In this document: in pieces, positions 1 to 6,728 of the stretch
Layout of the letters: each line of letters starts with the position of its first letter
Position numbering within the stretch: position 1 is the first letter of the stretch
Source: Prosthecobacter sp.
Lineage (GTDB): Bacteria; Verrucomicrobiota; Verrucomicrobiia; Verrucomicrobiales; Verrucomicrobiaceae
Direction: 5' to 3'
Length of the DNA: 6,728 nt
NCBI GenBank assembly: GCA_020216965.1
Contig: JAIWOJ010000123.1
Location: 1 to 6,728, forward strand
Program-made: the position numbers and the translations under genes
The notes under the pieces: model-generated
The model's database searches: none
Seen by the model: only the letters and a program-made list of their open reading frames with translations
Told to the model about the DNA's origin: nothing

Positions 1-551
1 TAAAGGCCACGGAAATCTTCCGCCTCCATGTGGGCGAACTGAAGCCAGAGGCAGCACAGGCTCTTTTCATGCGCGATGATCCCTTCGGTTTTGAAGGGCT
101 GCGCCTGATCCGCAGTGTCGATGAGTCCAAGGCGCTCAATAAAATCAAAGGGCCAACCATCATCATCTCAGCCTCGGGCATGGCGGAGAGCGGGCGCATC
201 CTCCACCACTTGCGGCAAAACATCACCCAGCCGGAAAACATCCTACTCTTTGTCGGTTACTGCGCAGAAAACACCCTCGGCTGGAAGCTGCGCAACGGCT
301 ACACGCATGTGAACATCCTGGGCGATGACTTCCCTGTGCGGGCAGAGATTGAGACCCTGGACTCCTTTTCCGGCCATGCCGACCATGATGAAATGCTGGC
401 CTGGTTCAGCCGCGTGGGCGGGCCAAAGAAGCACGTCTTCCTCGTCCATGGCGAGCCCCAAGGCACAGAGGCACTACGCGCTGCGGTGCAGACCGCACAC
501 CCTAGCGGAATCGTACAGGCAGCCAGCCTGATGCAAGAGGTCGTTCTCTAA
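1..551 (+). CDS. MBL-fold beta-CASP RNA-processing exonuclease, C-terminal part (5' end outside window)
   Basis: This is the 3' part of a metallo-beta-lactamase/beta-CASP ribonuclease of the CPSF73/Ysh1-like type, which in general cleaves or trims RNA with two zinc ions in the cytoplasm. The frame is open to the left edge (first full codon at base 3, reading KATEIFRLHVGELKPEAAQ), so the GTG at 30 is an internal codon and not the start. Visible hallmarks are the beta-CASP core motif SASGMAESGR (from base 168), the motif B region FSGHADHDE with its His at 375-377, and the motif C region LVHGEPQ with its His at 447-449. The last two belong to the RMMBL domain. The N-terminal MBL domain with the HxHxDH zinc site and beta-CASP motif A lie upstream of the window, so catalytic integrity cannot be judged. 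The gene ends in TAA, 80 bases before purU on the same strand. Family assignment is secure; the exact RNA substrate is unknown. Confidence 0.92.
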   Translation, partial: KATEIFRLHVGELKPEAAQALFMRDDPFGFEGLRLIRSVDESKALNKIKGPTIIISASGMAESGRILHHLRQNITQPENILLFVGYCAENTLGWKLRNGYTHVNILGDDFPVRAEIETLDSFSGHADHDEMLAWFSRVGGPKKHVFLVHGEPQGTEALRAAVQTAHPSGIVQAASLMQEVVL

Positions 552-631
552 AGCACTGGCTGTGCCTGATGATCCTGGCATTCTACCCCAGGCTCGCTCA
601 GTCCACCTTCCCTCCTCCATTTGATCTCACC
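552..631. other. 80-base gap before purU
   Basis: No gene. Two weak inverted repeats are present: GCAC/GTGC at 553-565 and CCTGG (574-578) with CCAGG (588-592). Neither has a T-run, so there is no clear terminator after the beta-CASP gene, and no clear promoter is seen. The 3' half is pyrimidine-rich and leads directly into the purU ATG. Confidence 0.4.
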
Positions 632-1486
632 ATGTCAGAAACTGCCACTCTTCTCATCCATTCGCCAGACCGGCCTGGCTTGGTGCATGACGTCACCGGC
701 TTCATTTTCGCCCATAAAGGCAATATCATCGACCTCCAGCAGCACATTGATCCGAGCGAAAATGCTTTCTTCATGCGCCTTGAGTGGAGCCTGGAAAACT
801 TCACCCTTGAGAAAACAGAGATCCACGACCGCCTCCAGCCCATGGCACGGCGTCATGAGATGCAGATGCGTCTGCATTTCTCCACCCAGCGCAAGCGCGT
901 AGCCCTCTTTGTTAGCAAGGAAGCACACTGCCTCTACGACCTGCTAGCCCGCCACGAGGCCGGTGACCTGCCCGTGGACATCCCCCTCATCATAGGCAAC
1001 CACGAAACCCTCCGCCCTGCGGCAGAGCGCTTTGGCATTCCCTTCCATCACTTCCCCATCACCCGAGAAAACAAGCTCGCGCAGGAGGCCGCCCAGATTC
1101 AGCTGCTGAAAAAGGAAGCCATCGATACCGTCGTGCTCGCCCGCTACATGCAGATCATCAGCCCGGCCATGATTGCCGCCTTCCCAAACCAGATCCTCAA
1201 CATCCATCATAGCTTTCTGCCTGCCTTTGTCGGAGCGAAGCCCTACCACCAGGCCCACGAACGCGGGGTCAAAATCATCGGTGCCACCAGCCACTACGTT
1301 ACCTCAGAGCTAGACCAGGGGCCGATCATCCATCAAGACGTCATGCGCGTCAGCCATGAGGACCAGGTGCAGGATCTCGTCCGCCTTGGGCGTGACCTCG
1401 AAAAAACGGTGCTTGCCAAGGCGCTGTGGTGGCATGTGCGCAATCAGGTCCTGGTTTATCGGAACAAGACCATCATCTTCGGCTGA
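632..1486 (+). CDS. purU: formyltetrahydrofolate deformylase PurU
   Basis: Cytosolic enzyme hydrolysing 10-formyltetrahydrofolate to formate and tetrahydrofolate. In known systems it balances the one-carbon pool and supplies formate for purine synthesis. The 284-residue product matches the usual family length (about 280). An N-terminal ACT domain (residues about 5-85) starts with the ligand-binding type motif [15 protein letters not shown] formyltransferase domain follows (about 88-284). The catalytic triad of the family is present: Asn190 and His192 in [12 protein letters not shown], and Asp228 in [13 protein letters not shown] chose the ATG at 632, because the upstream in-frame ATG at 569 would add 21 residues with no family counterpart, while [11 protein letters not shown] starts exactly where PurU proteins start. 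No Shine-Dalgarno motif is visible; the leader is pyrimidine-rich (TCTCACC). In E. coli the ACT domain mediates methionine/glycine control; the same here is inference. The gene sits between the beta-CASP nuclease and glnS, all co-directional. Confidence 0.95.
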   Translation: MSETATLLIHSPDRPGLVHDVTGFIFAHKGNIIDLQQHIDPSENAFFMRLEWSLENFTLEKTEIHDRLQPMARRHEMQMRLHFSTQRKRVALFVSKEAHCLYDLLARHEAGDLPVDIPLIIGNHETLRPAAERFGIPFHHFPITRENKLAQEAAQIQLLKKEAIDTVVLARYMQIISPAMIAAFPNQILNIHHSFLPAFVGAKPYHQAHERGVKIIGATSHYVTSELDQGPIIHQDVMRVSHEDQVQDLVRLGRDLEKTVLAKALWWHVRNQVLVYRNKTIIFG

Positions 1487-1506
1487 GGCGCGGCTCTTGA
1501 CCAGGC

Positions 1507-1520
1507 TGCCGTCTGCGGCA
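1507..1520 (+). other. small hairpin between purU and glnS
   Basis: A perfect 5-bp inverted repeat, TGCCG/CGGCA around a TCTG tetraloop, lies 15 bases before the glnS ATG and 20 bases after the purU stop. It is short and has no T-run behind it, so it is not a typical intrinsic terminator. It could modulate glnS translation or be chance in GC-rich DNA. Only the pairing itself is seen. Confidence 0.3.
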
Positions 1521-1535
1521 ATCTCCGCCCCTCCC

Positions 1536-3236
<1,701 letters not shown>

Positions 3237-3388
3237 GCATCTGAACGTCGTTCGTCAGTGAAATATCCAGCCACCTGTTGCCACGCTGAAGCGTGAACGA
3301 GGTTCTACTTGCTCCCATGCCGTGCTGGTGCCTGACCCTCTTTGATAGATAGAGAATCAAGACCGCCTGCGTGATTTAGGCAGCCATT
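3237..3388. other. 152-base spacer between glnS and the cytochrome gene
   Basis: No gene is visible here. The spacer holds a GC-rich inverted repeat (CACGC TGAA GCGTG, 3282-3295) and a looser one (TTGAT at 3342-3346 with ATCAA at 3356-3360) spanning a GATAGATAGAGA stretch. A further imperfect pairing, GAA/TTC around CGTCG, sits at 3243-3253 just after the glnS stop. I could not place a convincing sigma-70 promoter, although transcription of the downstream gene presumably starts here. There is no T-rich terminator tail. Confidence 0.6.
3282..3295. repeat. palindromic hairpin CACGCTGAAGCGTG
   Basis: Perfect inverted repeat CACGC/GCGTG closed by TGAA; the inner T-A pair extends the symmetry to six bases on each side of GA. 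It lies 46 bases after the glnS stop and is followed by AACGAGGTTC rather than a T-run. It may be a transcript-end hairpin for glnS, a regulator site, or one copy of a dispersed intergenic palindrome. No second copy was noticed in this window. Confidence 0.45.
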
Positions 3389-5257
3389 TTGAATTTCCCC
3401 TGCCCCACCCTCCACACCCTTGTGACTGCCTGGATTTGCTTGATGGCAGCCATCCCAGTTCCCGCCCAAGAACCTATCGACGAAGAACTAGCCGCGCTCC
3501 AGGCCGCCGCACAAAAAGCTTTCAAACAAGACGTCGAAAAATTCGTCGCAAAATATTGTGTCGAATGCCACGGCGACCGCCCTAAAGCAGGGCTCAACCT
3601 CCGCGTCGCCGTCAAAAAGCCAGGTGATCCCGCCTTCTCCCGCAAATGGATGGAGGCCATCGCCAATGTCCAGGCTCACGACATGCCACCTGAGGACGCC
3701 GACCAGCCCACCGATGACGAGCGCCAGCGCTTCCTCAACGCCCTCGCCCAAATTAAATACCTCAGCACCCGAGACCCCGGCCCTTATGTGATCCGCCGCC
3801 TGACCAAGATGGAGTATGGAAACACCCTGCGCGACCTCCTCGGAGTCGATGTCACCCTCGCTCAAGACCTCCCCGACGAGGTGCCCGGCGCAGGCTACCT
3901 CAATTCCCTCTCCCCCATGCAGTCCGAGCAGTATCTCGCTATCGCCACTGAGGCGGTCAAAGAGATGACTGCCATCGCTGAAAAACGCTTGCTGGGTAAC
4001 AAGCAGACAGATACCCGCGCCATCGCACTCTCGATTGCCCGTGCCTGCTATCGCCGTCCTCCGACAGAGGATGAAATCGATACCCTGCTAAGAGTGTATG
4101 ATCTCGGCATCGCCAACAAGCTGGATCGCACGGCCTCCGTTCGCTTCATGCTAAAGGCAGCCCTCGTCTCGCCGCAGTTCCTTTTCATCACGCCGTCCCA
4201 AAACGCAGTTACAGATAAAAAAATCGTGCCACTGGACGATCACCACCTTGCCAGTCGCCTCTCCTACCTCCTGTGGGCCACCCTCCCTGATGCCGAACTC
4301 TCCAGACTGGCTGATGAGGGCAGACTGCACGATCCCACCGTGCTGAAAGCGCAAACCAGACGCCTGCTGGCAGACCTGCGCTCACGCGCTCTTTTTGATG
4401 GCTTTGGCACCCAGTGGCTGGGCCTCGACAAGCTCACTGACAAGACCTTTGACGCGCAAAAATTTCCCGAAATGACAGCCGATCTGCGCGCGGCCATGCT
4501 GGAGGAGGCCAGGCTGCTTTTTGAGACCATCATCCAGGAGAACCTCAGCATCCCACGGTTTGTGGACAGCGATTTCTCCTTCCTCAATGCCACCCTAGCC
4601 CGCATCTACGGCCTGGAAAAGCAGATCACAAGCACTGCCATGCAGAGAGTGCAGCTCAAGGATGCAAACCGAGGTGGAATCCTCACCCTGCCCGGCGTCC
4701 TGGCCGCAACCTCCTTTCCCACACGCACCAGCGCGGTGAACCGCGGCGTGTGGGTGCTAGAGCAGGTGCTGGGTCAGCATGTGCCGCCCGCACCGCCGAA
4801 TGTGCCTGCCTTGGAAAAACAAGATGAAAAAAAGGTCGCCAACCTCACCCTGCGCCAGCGCACTGAACTCCACCGCACCGATGCCGTCTGTGCCAACTGT
4901 CACAAGATCCTAGATCCCATTGGCTTTGGCTTGGAAAATTTTGACGCTATCGGACGCTGGCGGGATAAAGACGAGTCAGGCAATCCTATTGATGCTGCCG
5001 GTGAACTGCCCGGCGGGAAACGCTTCAAAAACCCCAAAGAATTGAAAGCCATCATCGCTGCTCGCCAGACCGACCTCACGCGCAACCTCACTGAAAAATT
5101 CCTCGCTTATGCCCTAGGTCGCCAACTCGATGGCTACGATCACATCGTCGTGGATCAAATGCTGAAAAGGATCGCCGCAGAGGGTCACAGGATGCAGACC
5201 CTCATCATCGAGGTCGTCACCAGTTACCCCTTCCTTAATCGCAGAGTCGTTGATTGA
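3389..5257 (+). CDS. exported Planctomycete-type cytochrome c, DUF1587/1595/1592/1588/1585 protein, compact form
   Basis: Predicted exported di-haem c-type cytochrome of a family typical of Planctomycetes, Verrucomicrobia and Acidobacteria; the substrate is not established. In the 622 residues I read: a hydrophobic N-terminus with a likely signal-peptidase site after VPA (residue 26); a PSCyt1-type haem domain with CVECH at 57-61 and a possible axial Met99 (DMPP); DUF1587 (about 134-190, [17 protein letters not shown]); DUF1595 (about 208-240, [13 protein letters not shown]); DUF1592 (about 247-350, [19 protein letters not shown]); DUF1588 (about 397-520) with a second haem site CANCH at 501-505 followed by [12 protein letters not shown]; and DUF1585 (about 560-615, [14 protein letters not shown]). 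Many relatives are longer and carry an extra domain between DUF1587 and DUF1595; here only about 20 residues separate them. The start is uncertain: TTG at 3389 gives a full signal peptide, while the ATG at 3443 would remove most of it, and an in-frame TAG at 3377 limits extension. A weak TTAGG lies before the TTG. The usual DUF1552 partner gene is not next to it. Confidence 0.9.
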   Translation: MNFPCPTLHTLVTAWICLMAAIPVPAQEPIDEELAALQAAAQKAFKQDVEKFVAKYCVECHGDRPKAGLNLRVAVKKPGDPAFSRKWMEAIANVQAHDMPPEDADQPTDDERQRFLNALAQIKYLSTRDPGPYVIRRLTKMEYGNTLRDLLGVDVTLAQDLPDEVPGAGYLNSLSPMQSEQYLAIATEAVKEMTAIAEKRLLGNKQTDTRAIALSIARACYRRPPTEDEIDTLLRVYDLGIANKLDRTASVRFMLKAALVSPQFLFITPSQNAVTDKKIVPLDDHHLASRLSYLLWATLPDAELSRLADEGRLHDPTVLKAQTRRLLADLRSRALFDGFGTQWLGLDKLTDKTFDAQKFPEMTADLRAAMLEEARLLFETIIQENLSIPRFVDSDFSFLNATLARIYGLEKQITSTAMQRVQLKDANRGGILTLPGVLAATSFPTRTSAVNRGVWVLEQVLGQHVPPAPPNVPALEKQDEKKVANLTLRQRTELHRTDAVCANCHKILDPIGFGLENFDAIGRWRDKDESGNPIDAAGELPGGKRFKNPKELKAIIAARQTDLTRNLTEKFLAYALGRQLDGYDHIVVDQMLKRIAAEGHRMQTLIIEVVTSYPFLNRRVVD

Positions 5258-5279
5258 TCGCTGGTAGCAAAGCGCTTGG
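5258..5279. other. 22-base gap between convergent genes
   Basis: The cytochrome gene (+) and the SGNH hydrolase gene (-) end tail to tail here. The only structure is a weak CGCT (5259-5262) / AGCG (5271-5274) pairing with an 8-base loop. No T-run is seen on either strand, so no bidirectional intrinsic terminator is visible and the transcripts may overlap or end by another mechanism. Confidence 0.4.
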
Positions 5280-6380
5280 TCATTTGCCTGCTGCGGAGGA
5301 CTTTAGCCAGGCATAAAAACTAGCTGCAACTTGCGCATAGCCGAAGGTATTCGGGTGAACCCCGTTATTGTCTGGATAGCCATGAACAGGATCTAAATTC
5401 AGCTCCGTGGGCACAAGGTAGATCCTCTCGCTCTCACGGGCTGAGAATCGTTCGATCATGTGCTGCACTAAGCGGTGCTGGATTCGCTTCCAACCCCAAC
5501 GGGTGTATTTGCCCTGGTAATTTGCTTGAAACGCCGCCTCATGTGCATTTGGCGGCGTGGTCAGACCAACGGCCAGCAGAGCCTTCGGCGCAGCCTGATG
5601 AAACGCCGCTAGCAGCTTGTCCGCCTGATTCAGCACTTCATCAATCTTGCCATCGGGATTCTGCGGGTCAGCGCCAAAACAATCGTTGATGCCTAGCAAA
5701 AAGGTAACGACATCCGGCGGCACACCATCGCAGTGCTCCCGAAAATAGCGCGGCAAGTCAAAGATCCCTTTGGTCCCATCCGCTGTAGGAAAAAGAAAAG
5801 GGCTAGTAGCCTTACGCGCAAGCGGGCCTGCGGTGTCTCCGGGCGAAGGTGCCGTGTATTTCGTGAGGAAGTCGGCCCACTTCCAGCCACCGTACCCTTC
5901 ATGATAGACGCTAGGCTTGGCTGAGGTTGGATGATGCGTGCCGAGCATCTTCCATGCTGGGTTGCCAGGACGGGAAAGTAGATCGGCAAGAGCATTGGGA
6001 TAGGCGCTGGCGTGAGTGAGGCTGTCACCGACGATCAGCAGCCGCAGACTCCGGCCCTCCCCAGCGTTAGCAGGCGCAATGCGCACCAAGCTGCGCGCAC
6101 TTTCTAGCAAATTGCCACTGGCATCACGCACGCGCACTTCCATTGGGTAGTCCCCCACATCCTGGTCCTTGGCAGTGATGCTCCAGCGTGAAGATTCACT
6201 TTTGCCGACGGTGCACTGGAACTCAAAGCGGTAGTTCTCCGGTGTTTCGGTGAGGATGATGTTGTCGTGATACACGCTCATCTCTACACCTGGCGTAGCA
6301 TACACGATGGGCGGCAAGGTTAGTTGAAGCTCCCCTGCTGTGGCAGTAAGCGTGGCTAAATAGAATAGCAGCGATCTCAT
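5280..6380 (-). CDS. exported SGNH/GDSL hydrolase with N-terminal beta-domain
   Basis: Predicted secreted or periplasmic esterase-type hydrolase of 366 residues. A short signal peptide (MRSLLFYLATLTATA, cleavage probably after residue 15) is followed by a beta-rich, Ig-like region (about 17-103). The SGNH domain starts at about 112. Block I is IVGDSLTHA with nucleophile Ser120; block II is EGYGGWKW with oxyanion Gly near 162-165; block III is LLGINDCFG with Asn232; block V is NNGVHPNTFGY with His342. The position three residues before His342, usually Asp in the DxxHP motif, is Asn339; an Asp sits two residues earlier (Asp337). Family members often remove acetyl or other acyl groups from sugars and glycans; which ester is cut here is not readable. 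The start at 6380 gives a complete signal peptide, and its ATG follows the TGA of the upstream oxidoreductase by 9 bases with no Shine-Dalgarno motif, suggesting translational coupling. Confidence 0.88.
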   Translation of the reverse strand: MRSLLFYLATLTATAGELQLTLPPIVYATPGVEMSVYHDNIILTETPENYRFEFQCTVGKSESSRWSITAKDQDVGDYPMEVRVRDASGNLLESARSLVRIAPANAGEGRSLRLLIVGDSLTHASAYPNALADLLSRPGNPAWKMLGTHHPTSAKPSVYHEGYGGWKWADFLTKYTAPSPGDTAGPLARKATSPFLFPTADGTKGIFDLPRYFREHCDGVPPDVVTFLLGINDCFGADPQNPDGKIDEVLNQADKLLAAFHQAAPKALLAVGLTTPPNAHEAAFQANYQGKYTRWGWKRIQHRLVQHMIERFSARESERIYLVPTELNLDPVHGYPDNNGVHPNTFGYAQVAASFYAWLKSSAAGK

Positions 6381-6389
6381 GAGGGTGAA

Positions 6390-6728
6390 TCAGATCGTCC
6401 ATGGGCCGCGCATCGGGCGGGTCAGCATCGCGTTCGCGGCATCGCTGCCATCAAAGCGTTCCGTCGTTGGGTTAAACTTCAAAGGCTGACTGAATTTAGC
6501 TGCGATGGCACCCATGTGGCAGATGCTGGCAGCACGCTGGGCCACCTCCGCCGGAGCGGCGGTCGGGCCGCGTGACAGAACGGCATCAATAAAGTTCCGG
6601 TGATGATGCTTGGAAGCGAACAGGCGCGTGTCGCCATCCTTCAGCTTGATCCGCAGGATGTCCATTGAACTGGCCTTGAGTTGTTCAGCCTCGGTAAATA
6701 TCCAGCCTTCCGTCCCGATGAACTTGGT
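6390..6728 (-). CDS. Gfo/Idh/MocA family oxidoreductase, C-terminal part (5' end outside window)
   Basis: This is the C-terminal end of an NAD(P)-dependent Gfo/Idh/MocA-type oxidoreductase. The frame is open to the right edge (reading TKFIGTEGWIFTEAE before the ATG at 6665), so that ATG is internal. Features typical of the Planctomycetes/Verrucomicrobia/Bacteroidetes branch are IGTEGW, the HHRNFIDAV stretch, PAEVAQRAASICHMGAIA and the terminal TRPMRGPWTI. These lie in the C-terminal alpha/beta domain that shapes the substrate pocket and the oligomer interface. The N-terminal Rossmann domain, the EKP-type motif and any Tat signal lie beyond the window, so cofactor and export cannot be judged. 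Substrates in the family are usually sugars, inositols or related polyols; none can be named here. It ends 9 bases before the SGNH hydrolase start on the same strand, so the two very likely share a transcript. Confidence 0.9.
   Translation of the reverse strand, partial: TKFIGTEGWIFTEAEQLKASSMDILRIKLKDGDTRLFASKHHHRNFIDAVLSRGPTAAPAEVAQRAASICHMGAIAAKFSQPLKFNPTTERFDGSDAANAMLTRPMRGPWTI

Noticed and set aside
569..631. 21-residue N-terminal extension of PurU
   Set aside because: The added residues have no counterpart in PurU; the ACT domain begins right after the ATG at 632.
552..631. Riboswitch or other structured leader before purU
   Set aside because: Only two isolated 4-5 bp pairings are present in 80 bases, too little for a known one-carbon or purine riboswitch.
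944..1294. minus-strand open frame inside purU
   Set aside because: Lies wholly opposite the conserved formyltransferase domain, including the catalytic region; no independent evidence of coding.
1356..1535. 60-residue N-terminal extension of GlnRS from an upstream ATG
   Set aside because: It would overlap the purU coding end, its residues do not resemble any GlnRS, and the ATG at 1536 matches the family start.
3342..3360. TTGAT...ATCAA inverted repeat as an operator or promoter
   Set aside because: Five-base AT-rich arms with a 9-base loop can easily arise by chance, and no -35/-10 pair with proper spacing could be fitted around it.
3488..3865. minus-strand open frame opposite the haem domain of the cytochrome
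   Set aside because: Opposite strand of a confident gene; the product shows no signal, domain or start context.

Overview
The window looks like chromosomal DNA from a member of the Planctomycetes-Verrucomicrobia group, most likely a verrucomicrobium of the Prosthecobacter/Verrucomicrobium type. The basis is a secreted Planctomycete-type cytochrome c of the DUF1587/1595/1592/1588/1585 architecture, next to a Gfo/Idh/MocA oxidoreductase and a secreted SGNH hydrolase. These families are strongly expanded in that group. Base composition is moderately GC-rich, and Shine-Dalgarno motifs are almost absent before the starts. The taxonomic placement is inference from gene content, not from a marker gene.

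Left part (1-3236, + strand): three housekeeping-type genes run in the same direction. They are the C-terminal part of a beta-CASP metallo-beta-lactamase RNA-processing exonuclease (cut by the left edge), formyltetrahydrofolate deformylase (purU), and a complete glutaminyl-tRNA synthetase (glnS). The gaps are about 80 and 49 bases and neither holds a convincing terminator, so the three could be co-transcribed. Their roles are RNA turnover, one-carbon/purine supply and aminoacylation of tRNA-Gln.

Middle (3237-5257): a 152-base spacer with two small inverted repeats is followed by a compact exported c-type cytochrome with two CXXCH haem sites. The gene that usually accompanies this family (DUF1552) is not seen downstream.

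Right part (5280-6728, - strand): two genes converge on the cytochrome gene. The C-terminal part of a Gfo/Idh/MocA oxidoreductase (cut by the right edge) is followed after only 9 bases by an exported SGNH/GDSL hydrolase. They form a tight gene pair, probably acting on carbohydrates or their esters.

No RNA gene, insertion sequence, CRISPR array or phage feature is visible. I found no clearly new system. The points most worth a second look are an Asp-to-His change at a known tRNA-recognition position of GlnRS, the orphan and shortened cytochrome, an Asn where the SGNH triad usually has Asp, and a shared C-rich, Shine-Dalgarno-free leader at several starts.
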